64,000 nt of DNA from Circinella umbellata (taxonomy: Eukaryota; Mucoromycota; Mucoromycetes; Mucorales; Lichtheimiaceae), in NCBI GenBank assembly GCA_025093555.1, contig JAIWNF010000014.1:124001-188000 (forward strand). The letters run 5' to 3'. Shown here one piece after another: positions 23,311-34,431 of this stretch. A program made the translations under genes and the position numbers. Positions within the stretch are counted from its first letter, which is position 1, and every line of letters starts with the position of its first letter. The notes under the pieces were generated by a model, which saw nothing but the letters and a program-made list of their open reading frames with translations, did not search any database and was not told where the DNA came from.

Positions 23311-24878
23311 GTGATTCACTTTGAACCACACCCGGAAACGTCAAAGCCAAACTGGGACCCCATCAGTTTGGCTTATGTCGACCATTTATTGAAAAACAAA
23401 AAACACCACCCACAGCATCAACATCCCGCCCCCTCTCAACCTCAACATCAAGTGATCCCACTAACATATCAGAGGAAGACAGAGCAAATTTCATAAAAAT
23501 GTTTACAGTTGAAGATGAAGGAGCTGGCGATTAACTGTACCCACGAACAGTAAGTTTTTCTATTCTTTCACTCGATAATTATAGCTTATTTTCTTATATT
23601 CCACACTTCGTTTACCACATATTATTATCCATTATTAGCCCTTGCCTCTCCATGATTCTTGATCCTACGGATTGTGTCTGGAGAGATTATTTTACCAAAG
23701 AAGAGTTAGTAGAAATAGAGGAGTACGAAAAGCCAGTGATCGCGGCTCTACCTACTGAAATGAGTAGATATTTAAAAAACTACAAAAACCTGGTAACTTT
23801 TTTTTTCATGCATACCTATAGAGAGTAATATTTATCGTTTCAAAATAAAAGCATCCCGATTAATTAAGTTTGATCCCATAATAGAAAACTTTAACTGAGC
23901 TTTGGGAAGAGAACGACAGGCACCATTTCACAGAATTAAGGAACCCGATATGTACTGGGCACACACATCGGTTTCTCGTGCCATTGATGTGCTGTTATAC
24001 AACATTCATCAAAAGTACAAAACAGAGTCTGATTTGATCGAGGGTCAGTTTTCGTGAAATCGACGAAATTTCATAGATTTCAAAATCGAATCCTGCTTCG
24101 ATGAGGGAAACATAGCTGCTACCTCGTAAGTGTCACACTGCTCTCATTATATTAAAAGTTGAAGCTGGGCTGTTAACGTATTGTTTTATCTATATTTCTA
24201 TACTTATTTAGTGGGAAATCTATTTCCAAGGCGGCGGCTACCCTCGTAAATTCAAATCGTTAATTTGCTGGTTTAAATTCCATGCCAAGGCAAAAAAACG
24301 GTTCAAAAACAGACATCCTGTTCACCACCGAATTCTTCGAATTCGGAATATGTGAAGCAGGAAAAGAAACAGATACTAATAACATCAAAACATTATATGA
24401 GTCAGGAATGAAAATTCCTAAAACTCTAAAAGACATGTTATATGTTTTGGCCAATCAATACCCGCCGCACGTACATCAGTTGAAAACGTGTGGTTTTATT
24501 ATTTCTGGTAAGCCTATTTCATAATTTCAACGTAACCAAATACCTAGAAGATAAGTAAAGGATGCTTACTGATTTATATGATTGTCAGGTCTTACGATGT
24601 TACCTTTATTAATGGATTGCCCGAAAGGGTATGGTGCTCGCGTAAACCGAGCACCTCGTTTTTTCCATTATCCCACCACCGCCTCCGATTTCTTTAAAAG
24701 TATAACCAACATATTATCCGTAATCTATGATGCCAAGATGGTTAGGTCAACCCCAACAGCAGTTGTAAAATACATTTTTTGTAAAATGGAACCCGCAATT
24801 CATCTCCAGCAAATGGATTTGCTGGAAAAAAAATTGACAATCGTTTGTAAATTGCATACCCACACTCAGGGGATGTGA
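23311..24878 (+). pseudogene. Broken copy 1 of an uncharacterised repeated gene family
   Basis: Exon-like blocks read in order: HFEPHPETSKPNWDPISLAY (23314), SMILDPTDCVWRDYFTKEEL (about 23650), KTLTELWEENDRHHF (23884), EPDMYWAHTSVSRAIDVLLY (23946, different frame), SCFDEGNIAATS (about 24090), then NGSKTDILFTTEFFEFGICE (24298) to LHTHTQGM and TGA at 24878. There is an in-frame TAA just before the NGSKTDIL block and at least one frameshift near 23930, so it is not functional. The order of blocks is the same as in copy 2 (31415-33598). No named domain is certain; the pattern of a Lys or Gly, Asp, strand, then Glu-x-Gly could fit a PD-(D/E)XK-like nuclease fold, but that is only an idea. It is wedged between the Tnp2-like element and a Harbinger remnant. 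Confidence 0.65.
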
Positions 24879-24949
24879 AAAAAATTTCTTTTTTTTTACT
24901 TAAACCTTATTGTTTTATTAAAGTTTATTTCACTACCATTGATATTATC

Positions 24950-25897
24950 ATGTCTTCTAAGAAAATCGCTTCTCAAGTCCTAGCTTTCTTCCTCATGAGG
25001 ATAAGCAGGTTTGCTCTTCTTGGCTTGAAAAATCCGAGTGCTCGATCAGGGGTTGTGAGAAAAAGTTTCTCACTCATTGGAAAGAAGTCACTGAGCAGCA
25101 CTACAACAGTGAAAGAGAAAGTGCTGTCAAAGGCGCGAATGAAAGAACCGGACAAGATGATGAGCCAGTGATTCGTACTCTTGCGTCTCTGAAAACTCGG
25201 TGGAATACAATCCACCCAATTGTTTCCAAGTTTTGTGGGCACTATCAATGCCTGCTTAATGACAGTCGAAGTGGGCTGACTGTCGAGGATGTTGTAAGTA
25301 TATATATTTACCCAACGAATATGTACATATCAAGAATATTAAACTAAATGTTTTTTTTTCTTTCAAAATATATTTTATTTGTTCCAAAATGGATTTGATT
25401 TCACTCTGAAGATCTTGGCAGCCAAAGACATTTTTGCCGAGATGGAAGGCCATGAATTTCATTATTTTGATTGTTGGAAAGAAGTTCTTTCTAAGAGTCA
25501 AAAATGGGAAGTCCATCTGGAGGTCGCCAAGGACGAGAAGAAGAAGAAGGAGGCAAAATTAAAGGAAGCTGAAAAACGAAAGGCATCTGATGATGAAGAT
25601 AATGACAATGAATTGTTATCAAAGCGCCCGATTGGCGTGAAGAAGGCGAAAGACGAAGAAGCCCACAAAAGAATGTTGAACGAAGAGCACAAGAAGGATC
25701 GAAAGGTGCTTGAAAAACAGATTCAATTGAATCGCGAGCGCTTTGAATTAATGCGAAGTCGTAATGACATGGAGGTCCTCGAAAAAGACCTCACTGGCTT
25801 GAACGATAACGTACGTGAGTATTACGAATTTCTTCAAGAAAAAATAACGAAACGTATGAGAGAAGAGAAGATGTCGCAAGCCAGTGAGGGAGACTGA
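24950..25897 (+). pseudogene. Harbinger-associated trihelix/NAM-associated-like protein, probable frameshift at N-terminus
   Basis: Two exons (24950-25293; about 25412-25897). The conserved frame reads SFLPHEDKQVCSSWLEKSEC, then KFLTHWKEVTEQHYN and SLKTRWNTIHPIVSKFCGHY, a Myb/SANT-like trihelix arrangement. Exon 2 continues VILAAKDIFAEMEGHEFHYF and a Lys/Glu-rich coiled coil (KKKKEAKLKEAEKRKAS onward). This matches my knowledge of the NAM-associated/Myb-like partner proteins of PIF/Harbinger elements, which help the transposase bind DNA and enter the nucleus. The ATG at 24950 (MSSKK) is one frame away from the conserved block, implying a 1-nt shift in the AAGAAAATC run near 24960. The convergent transposase pseudogene lies immediately downstream. 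Confidence 0.65.
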
Positions 25898-26107
25898 ATA
25901 AATAAATATGTTGAGGAACAGTTTAAAAAGAGTGACTGATTATATTTCAAATGATGCTACATATGAGACAATGAATACAGATATACAAAAAAAAAAGAAA
26001 AGAAAAGGACTACTTTGTTATGCTGTGCTACCATAACAGTTTCATAAATGATCTGTGTTTCGGATAGCTTTATAGTGACTAACATGGTTTCGAATATATG
26101 TATTATA

Positions 26108-27620
26108 TCAGGGAGGTGTTGGGGCATTGTTGGAACGATTATTATTCTTTTCATCCCGAGAATCTATTTCATCAAGATGTGCCTCTAAATCGGCAACATC
26201 TTCTTCATCATCATCACAGCCATTGTCGTCATCGCAATGGGGATGATCACGCCTAAATTCGATGATCATATTATGCAAGATAATACATGTTGTTATGACA
26301 TTTTTCAAGTCATGTTTTTGTGACAATCTTGCCGGTTGCTTCAAGATTGCAAACCGTTTTTTCAACATGCCAAATGCTCTCTTTAAAGTTTAATAAATAA
26401 ATTACAGTGAGGACATGATTACGTTTAGTTATTTTGTATATGAATATTATATAAAATTGAATCTCGTGGGTGATAATAATATATACATACCAGCATCCTT
26501 TCTAACACCTTCTTTCATTCTTGCAAATGGCTGTAAAGAAAAAACCGTCCATTGTGATGCAGTAGAATAAATTATTAAAATATATACCATTCTAATATAT
26601 AAATGAATGTTTTTTTCTTACCTTGAGTTTAGGGGATTTTGGGTCAGTGACAGATTGTATCAATGTTGCCCATTTTGGATACATACCATCTGCAAGATAA
26701 TAACCGATATTGTATTCGTGGCTATTGACAGTAAATTCCACTGGTGCAGTATATGCATAAATCAATTCATCAAACAGAGTTGAGCGCTGAAGAACATTGA
26801 TATCGTTGAGGGAACCAGGAAGACCAAAGTATGCATGCCAAATCCACCCATCTTTGGAAGCAACAGCTTCAAGCACGACTGCTGCCACCTTCTCCTTGCC
26901 AATAGATTGGCCATGTCATGCCTTTGGACAGTTTTACCACTCCCAATGCATGCAATCAAGAGATCTGAGCATGCTGGGAAAGCCACGTTTTTCACCTTCG
27001 TCCAGCAATCGCTCAATATCACTCTCATTTGGAGCATGCAAATATTTGTCGCCAAATACATCAATGACTGCTGAACAGAAGCGTTTCAGAGAGTTATTCG
27101 CAGTAGTAGCTGATATCTGGAAGTATTCATCTACTAGAGAATCAGCACTAACAGAATAGGCGAGTTGACGAAGTGCTGCTGTAATTTTGATATGTGGCGA
27201 TATACCACATTTATTAGCAGCATTTGTCTTTTGCTAAAAATACGTAATTGTCATGGTCCACTATTCTATCCATGATTCGTAAAAGTAATTGCTTATGTAT
27301 TCTGAATCGACGACGGAATTGCCTTTTTACATATTTTGACTCACTTATAAAATAATCGTTCATCAAACGATTGTGAGCTTCTTCATGATTACGCTTAACT
27401 GAACCTAAGCGACCAAGAAAAGAACCACCCCACTTGCACTTGCGTAAGTTTTCTAACTCATGCTCGTATTCTTCGACGCGTAATTAAAACTCTCGTATCT
27501 GGCTTTCTTCTTCTTGATGATGCTCAAAAAGGTCGAAATTAAGATCAATATCAAAAAATTCAGCTTGGTAGTTGTTATCAAAAGAAACTTTTTTGTTTGT
27601 AAAAAAGAGAAGGAAATAAA
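26108..27620 (-). pseudogene. PIF/Harbinger transposase (DDE_Tnp_4 type), inactivated
   Basis: Read on the minus strand: an acidic N-terminus (QAEFFDIDLNFDLFEHHQEE), LRKCKWGGSFLGRLGSVKRN, KRQFRRRFRIHKQLLLRIMD, KCGISPHIKITAALRQLAYS, RSLDCMHWEW, VLEAVASKDGWIWHAYFGLP, GSLNDINVLQRS, NIGYYLADGMYPKWATLI, RMKEGVRKDA and RAFGMLKKRFAIL to a TGA at 26108. These are the Harbinger DDE landmarks (Asp in LDCMHWEW, Asp in NDINVL, Glu before RAFG). Two in-frame stops follow MHWEW (TAA where K is expected, TGA where W is expected), another stop precedes the VEEYEHELE block, and there is a frameshift near 27230. It is dead. Introns are visible near 26381 and 26500. Confidence 0.85.
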
Positions 27621-28099
27621 AAACAAAAAGCAAGAACAATAAATGTTTTTAGCTCCTCCAAATAGCAGCTCACTGCTGGATTTGCTAAAACGAGTTTATT
27701 CTGATTCTAAAATAGAAGCGATTATACCTCCACTGCTGGGGTTGCCCTCATGGAGAATGTGAGTAGGCTCCCGGTTTTTGCAAGTTTACATTTTTTTTAA
27801 AAAGGAAATATCACAAAAAGCAGGGGCTTTCAATCAGCGGGGTCATGTATTCAATAGTTTTTATTACTACAGATGATGATCCAGTAGATATACCATATGT
27901 GTATCTATTACTTTTATATTAATGTATTGAATATATTGAAGATTTACATATGCCTTGCAATTTACAATTATGCAAGTTTTTGTGGCGGGGTGCAAAAACT
28001 GGGGGTCTATTGTACACTCTTTCCAGAAAGTAAATGCGCCCAATGGCAAGAATAAAATTCATGTACGAAAAATAATTCATCTGATGACAAGAATAAAAT
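27621..28099. other. Spacer between Harbinger and Tc1-like remnants
   Basis: Holds GC-richer fragments (CTCACTGCTGG, GCTGGGGTTGCCCTCATGG) that may be eroded transposon ends, but no matching inverted repeat was found on the other side of the Harbinger genes. No gene is recognised. Confidence 0.35.
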
Positions 28100-29512
28100 T
28101 TGTTTCCATTGACAAATCAGATGTCCTGTTGCCAAGAATGTTTTTTAGCACAAGCCTTGGCATTCTTTAGATATATAAAAAAGAATACACCAAATGCTCG
28201 TCTTCCTTTTATTTTATCCACAATTACACCAGAAACCGACCACATGATAATGAACATTCGATTCTTGTATGAAAATGGGAAAGGCTCTGTAGTCGACAAG
28301 TATGGCATGCCTAAACCAGTGGATTATATTGTTGATGAGGAGTAGTTTCGTCTTGGAACATTGAGCTCAACAGCCTCTGGAGAGCGAGAAAGAGACTGAG
28401 GCAATGCAGGTAGAAAAGGAAGTGATAAAGCCTCGTAGTAATGTTGTTATGGGTAAAGCTTCAATAAAACGGAATTATGCACGCTATTCTGATCAGGACA
28501 AAGTGAGATTCTTTAAGCTGCTGTTTGAAAAGTGTCTTAGTGCTGATGCTGTTGTTGCAAAATGGCTTGGGATTCACGTTCGTACAGCACAGAAATAGGC
28601 CGAACAGTACGAGAGAGATCCTAATAGTATCTTTGAGAAACGGAGAAAGACTGGTCAACCATACATTCTCAATGAGAAACACAAAAACGTTATTGTTGAG
28701 TGCATTGATGCAAACCCTTCTGTTGTCTTGGACGACGTGATGAAGCACCTAAGACAAGTATTCACAGAATTAAAAGTATCTAAAAGTACTGTGTTTGATT
28801 TAGTAAAAAAGCATTGCAACTTGACCCTCAAAAAAGCTAGGTTTCAACCTATTGATTGGAACAGCGAGGAAAAGATTCAAGAGCGCCTGGACTAGATTCT
28901 ACCACTAACTGTGTCTTTCTTGATGAATCTGCATTTCATATTAATTTGAAACATAGTATGTTATGGTCAAAGAAAGGCTCTCCTGCAGTCATCACCATTC
29001 CCAAAACACGAGCAAAAACAACAATCATTCTAGGCGCGATTTCTGCCCAAGGTCTGATTAAATGCAGCCTCAGGCTTCCTCAGCCTCCACCAAATAAAAA
29101 GAGAAAGCGAGGAGAAGGCGCTGGGTTTGTGAGGAAAGGCACAGTTAAGGTTCACTATGTTGGTTTTTTAAAAGCCACAATGGATGAAATGGACCGGTAT
29201 CTACATATGAAAGGTCATTACCTCGTGATGGATAATGCTTCAACCTATACATCGGCTGATATCGCTAAATATGCAGAATCTCGTGGTTATCACTACATCT
29301 ACTTGCCCCCCTATTCTCCAGAGCCTAATCCAATTGAACAGTTTTGGTCAGTGGTTAAGAGTAAAGTAAAACGTAACAAGTTTCTAGAAACAGAGACCCT
29401 GATGACAAGAATCGGCGATGCTTCTAATAGCCTGAAACTGAATGACTTCAAATACTTTGTTTGGCATTCACATGAATGCTTGGACAAGTGCCGTAATAAG
29501 CAGAGCCTCTGA
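28100..29512 (+). pseudogene. Tc1/mariner-like (IS630-Tc1 superfamily) transposase, inactivated
   Basis: The 5' part reads NTPNARLPFILSTITPETDH, then a helix-turn-helix region (RYSDQDKVRFFKLLFEKCLS, WLGIHVRTAQ) ended by TAG at 28596-28598, continuing KTGQPYILNEKHKNVIVECI. The catalytic region is in another frame from about 28860: CVFLDESAFHIN (first Asp), YLVMDNASTYTS (second Asp), and YSPEPNPIEQFWSVVKSKVK (Glu), with 34 residues between the second Asp and the Glu, i.e. DD34E. The frame change at about 28885 and the stop mean it cannot make transposase. The catalytic half alone is a clean 218-codon frame ending at TGA 29512. Confidence 0.85.
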
Positions 29513-31414
29513 AAAGCCTGCAAAGTAACTTTTTTGATGACCCTCGTTTTTTTTCAGCAATCTCAAACACAATTCACCGCATTTTCGATGATGCCGCCTC
29601 TCTTTTTCTTTTATCAGATACACATTGACCTAGCTTCTGATCATACTTTCGCGCTTGGGACTACTGCTATGTAATAGTCCAGGGTAACAATTAACATTTT
29701 TATTGATATGAATATTCAGATACATAATTATATATGTGGGGGGATGGGTATTGTGACTAATACTAACTATCAAACTATCACACACTATAATTAGTACGTT
29801 TATCATCATTACTCAAAACGTAATGCGCAAAAGCGACGCCGATCCTTGGTGGAATCAATCAAAGAGTAGATGGTAGAGTGAGACGGACGCCATTTCATTT
29901 CCCAAAACTCTTCTTCATTCAAAGGTCGACACAGCCGCCAAAAGGTTTCTGCCACCATCAGCAGAGTGAGTATATTCTTCAAATTAACAAATGACGCCAA
30001 TTCTTCCAAGGAACGTGGAATGTGAGCTGGTCAATTTCTTGTACAAGATTGCACGCTTGTACTTTAATAATAATTCTACCATGAAAAAACCTACTGATAA
30101 AAAAAAGTCATCTTACTGTTTGCGTGCATGTGATTTGGGCCACCTGGAAACCTGTTCGGCTGTTGAAAGTCTTTCATCATAAGGACAGTCTCAAGGGCGT
30201 TCGGTTGTGCCTTTTAAATAAACGACAAAACATACTAATCCCAAGCATCTCTCAAGTTTCTCAAACCAATTAGTCAAAAAAGATAGAAGATGAGGCAAAA
30301 ATGTAATCGTCTTGTTGATGTAGTTATGCTTGTACTGATATAGAATAGCTTGGTTGTCGCTGTTAATAGAATGATACTATCTAGACTATAATAATAATGT
30401 TTCGAAATACATACCAACTCTGGAGGTTGGTGAAGAAATGATTATTTATAAAAAGAAGGAAAAGGGGAGAGCAAATTACAATTGTACTATATATACTATT
30501 TAAGACAAAAAGTATTATATGACTCCTGGATTTTTAGACTGCTTTTGCGCATCATGAGTTTTTTTTTTTTTTTTTTTGCTTGGTTAGAAAAAGGATTATT
30601 ATAAGGTCCAAGAAGGGGATTGCCTTTGCATATAAAAGGAATGACATATTTTTTTCTTACCATAGTACCGATCATGTCAGTAACAGTTTCCTCATAGATC
30701 CTTCTTGCTCACCATGTTCGTTTTGGACTGTTTAAAAATTCCAAAACACTTGTATTTCTCTAAGATAGATTATCTAATAAATATGGAAGGCGTAAATGTA
30801 AAATATTGATTAATAGAAAACGAAAAAAAAAAATGAAATGTATGTAATATAAACAAATATAGAAGAACGTGTAGTCAAGGAGAGGGAAGAGAGGCAGAAC
30901 GAACTACATGGTCCATCACTGTCTACTTGGGTTACAATGAGCGGGAAACAAAGCAGAAGGATCTACAGAGTCCATCAAAGAGCCCTTTTGAAAATTATTG
31001 TAAACGATAAATAGGAAGAAAAAAAATTGTTTGATACTTAGTTTTTACCTTGCTTCCAGTAACAAGTAATTCCTCCACCTTCTTTTTTTTCAGTGTAAAA
31101 TTACAGAGAAAAATATATAAATTACACCCCTTTTTCAATATGATGGAACAGCACTAACACAAAAGAATGTCTATATATTATACTGATAAATAAAAATATA
31201 TTAGAAAATACAAATGCATGTTAAAACATTACGACTTAATAATAAACTCTTACTATTTGTTTTTGATTGTGTGGGCAAAAAGAGAAACGCAATGGTTGTG
31301 TGTGCTGCACTGGTAAGAGTTGTCTGAATGTAAAAAAACAGAGTTGCTTGGCTGCATTGATTTGCTGCCTGGTTTAGTTGTTGCCCTTTATTTTAAAATC
31401 ATTGTTTGGGTACC
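29513..31414. other. Gene-poor stretch with coding scraps
   Basis: A minus-strand frame at 29809-30009 (contains FWRLCRPLNEEEFWEMKWRP) looks protein-like but has no family I know and no clear start or splice partner. The rest (30200-31400) is AT-rich with homopolymer runs, including about 18 T near 30560, and I see no gene. Confidence 0.35.
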
Positions 31415-33598
31415 ATGGCAACGCAGGAAGTTGAACAAGTTATCCATCAATACTTTGATACCAATGAAAACTGTAGTATCGTAGACTTTGTTAAAAGCAT
31501 GTCGACTATATTATCCAAAATAATACTCCTCATAACAAAACAATCAACAAGTTTTGGCCAGCTGCCATTGATAAAGAAGTAAGAATAATAGGCAAGAATT
31601 TGGTAAGTACTTTTTTTGAAAAGATCTGCTATATATAATCATACAACATACTAAGTCAAGTTATGTGTATTAGGCAAAAAGCAGAGTGAGTTGGAAGTTG
31701 TTTGGTAAGCTTTTGTCTGTTTTTTTCTCGTGTTCATGTTTATATTTGTATATACATCAATGGTTATTTAAAAATTACAATAACTATTGCTAATACTTTT
31801 TTTTACTACTAACAACTACAACAATTCTACACGTACAGGTTCCACCACTAATAATAGTAATAATAATAATATAACTGCTACTACTTTTTCTACTGTCAAC
31901 AATAACAAGTTAACAACTACTACTTTTACTACTTCTACTACTACCTCCACTGCCAACAATAGCAATGATAAGAACAACAATTTATGTACATCTGCTTCCA
32001 CCTCAAATAATAATATAGGAACTGCCCCTCTTATTTGCACCAGCACCAACAATAACAACAACATAAGAAATGGCACTACTTCTCCCATCACCGATAATGC
32101 TACTACCTCAAATTCATCAAGTCACAATACATCTTTGACTGCTAATAATTGTCAATATGTCCAGAATATGTATGAGAATCTTCAACCATATCAAAAGTGG
32201 TGGATAAATGCTAGTAATGCAGGTTCTGTATCTGGACAAGTAGAAAGAGTGGCAGTAGAAGATAAGATGAAATTGGTAGCTTTAAAGTATTTACACCACC
32301 AGTAAGTTTAAGAAATATTTTTTTTGAGGATGGGTGAAAGTCTTTAGAAGAAATAACATGCTGATCAATATTCTCATTTTGTATTTAGTCCTGCCCATTC
32401 AATTATTTTGAATACTAAAGACAATGTTTGGAAAAATATTTTTCACCTGAAGAACTCCATCAAATTAATACATTCAAACCTATCGAACTTCCTCCATTGC
32501 CTGAATCTCTCAAGGATTACTTATTGTCTTATAATGGAAAGGTAAAGTGTCATGTTGAGCATATGTGAGTAGTGATGAGTTTTTTATAAGTGTATGCCGG
32601 TTAGTAATTTAAGACTGTTTCATCATGCAGAATACCTTGGATGAGCTTTTGAAACACAGAAAACTGCATGACTTTGACCCTATAGTTCAATCTGATTTGT
32701 TTTGGGCTCAATTGTCCATTATTCAGATCACCAACCTCTTCTTGCACAGAATATTACCTACAAATGATGACACAGAAGCAGACCTTGTACACCGAAAATG
32801 GGGCTTTATTCAATCTTGTTTCGATGATTCAGAATTCCGTGTTCAAAGGTAAACTTTTTACACTAAATTATTATGATGGCACGATTTGTGCATGTGTAGC
32901 AACATAGCCATTAATGTATTCATGCTTATATATAGTGGTGAGAAAATGAGCCTCAGCTCATCAATTAGAAAAAATATGGACCGATCTACCAATGAGCAAG
33001 GTCAACTCGACAGGAAAGCGGTGGGAGCAAAAGTAGATTTGGTTATAAAACATGGAGATGTTGAATACAGTTGTATAGAAGCAGGTTGCTCTGATGACCC
33101 ATTCAACACAAAAGCAATCAATGAAGGCTGCTTGAAACTTCCATGAACATTAAAAGATATTTTGACTTATTTGACCAAAGAAGCTCTAAGTAAGATAAAT
33201 GATATTAAAGTCTTAGGCCTTTCATTTCTGGTAAATATATTATTTAGTATTCATATTGTGTTATCACACTATAATGTCAACCTATTGAATATTATTGCTT
33301 TTAAATAGGTAACAATCTTACATTGTACATTGAAGACTGTCCTACTGGTTCTGTTATATATATTAAAGGTATTGGTCTATACAAATTTCCTGCATCTATC
33401 AATGACTTCTCAAAGAAATTCATTCCACTTCTTACTTTGGTGTGGTAAACAAAAGCAATAATGAAAGCTACTCTTGTAACTATCAAAAATGATTATGAAA
33501 TTGTCCTTCCATCAATTGAAGGCCCTGACCCTTCACCACTTCCACCATGTATGCCTTCACCTAAGATAGGATCTAAAAGAAAAATTAATCAAACTTAA
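31415..33598 (+). pseudogene. Broken copy 2 of the same uncharacterised repeated gene family
   Basis: From ATG 31415 the blocks are ATQEVEQVIHQYFDTNENCS, HVDYIIQNNTPHNKTINKFW (after a 1-nt shift), an Asn/Thr-rich low-complexity exon (31840-32150), YQKWWINASNAGSVSGQVER, YFSPEELHQINTFKPIELPP (after a shift in an A-run near 32435), NTLDELLKHRKLHDFDPIVQ, VHRKWGFIQSCFDDSEFRVQ, SGEKMSLSSSIRKN, VGAKVDLVIKHGDVEYSCIE and TLKDILTYLTKEALSKINDI, ending at TAA 33598. In-frame stops occur at about 33144 (TGA) and 33447 (TAA). GT-AG introns are recognisable between several blocks. The gene is longer at the 5' end than copy 1 and more easily read. Function unknown. Confidence 0.7.
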
Positions 33599-34431
33599 CC
33601 ATGAGGGTTAAATTTAAATCTAATGATTATAAAAATTTCTTTATTTTTATATCATCTGTAATATTTATATAACTATAAAATAAATAAAATTTATTATTTA
33701 TTTATACATATTATTTATTATTAAATATTTTAGCCCTAAACCACTTGCACTACCACCACTACTTACTATTAATAAAAAACAACTACAAATGACTATAAAA
33801 GAAAATCATTTTATTCTTTCCTTTTTCTGTCTAGTACAAATATCTTTATATATTTGTAAAAAGAAAGAGAATCCTTTCTTTTTTAAAATATTCCATCAAT
33901 ATTTTATTTTTTTATTATTAATTATATATATAAAAAACATTTAAGATCAATTAATTTTTATGTTTTTCAGAAATAAATATATATAAAAATAAAAGTTTAT
34001 TAATAAGAATCAGCTTGCTACTGCAAGCTTTTAACCCTTCATGGTGATTCTTATTGATATTTAATTTATAATATATTTAATATTTCAAGATGTTTATAAA
34101 CATAAAATTAATTTTAAGAATTATATATCTTTATTAAATTATAATTTTCACATGTTAATTAAATGATTACGTAATCATTTTAACACGTGATATAATGGCG
34201 GGTCTGAAGTGCCTGGGCCCAAAAATTAGTGAATCAATTTTTGAGATAGTCTCTGAAACAATGTCAAACAGCCTATCAAATTGTGAGATAGTCTCTTTTG
34301 TACTACGCGAAAAAAGCGTGCTTTTCATACCCCTCTCTTTTTTGCATTGACAATATCAAAATAAAAGAGGCCAATAGGCACCTGTCACTTTATTTCTTTT
34401 TCCTTTTTGTTTTATACTTTTTTTAATAAAA
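33599..34431. promoter_or_regulatory. Upstream region of the DDE-exonuclease gene with several palindromes
   Basis: Contains an 11-bp inverted repeat AATAAGAATCA / TGATTCTTATT spanning about 33999-34052, a perfect 20-bp palindrome at 34161-34180 (AAATGATTAC and its complement) lying inside a longer imperfect palindrome (about 34149-34189), and two direct copies of TGAGATAGTCTCT about 50 bp apart (near 34232 and 34283). None is a named site. Position suggests promoter elements or binding sites for the encoded protein. Confidence 0.45.

Noticed and set aside
24300..24530. Family pseudogene as an intact small gene starting at MPRQKNGSKTD
   Set aside because: The frame upstream holds the family's earlier blocks and is separated by an in-frame TAA; the homologous copy shows this segment is internal.
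27820..29545. Terminal inverted repeats of the Tc1-like element (GCGGGGTCAT near 27836 and ATGACCCTCG near 29537)
   Set aside because: Similarity covers only about 9 bases with mismatches and no TA flanks, which is too weak to call.
31816..32091. Minus-strand Leu/Val-rich frame MMGEVVPFLMLLLLLVLVQI
   Set aside because: It is the reverse of the Asn/Thr-rich exon; AAT/ACT repeats read as Leu/Val runs on the other strand.
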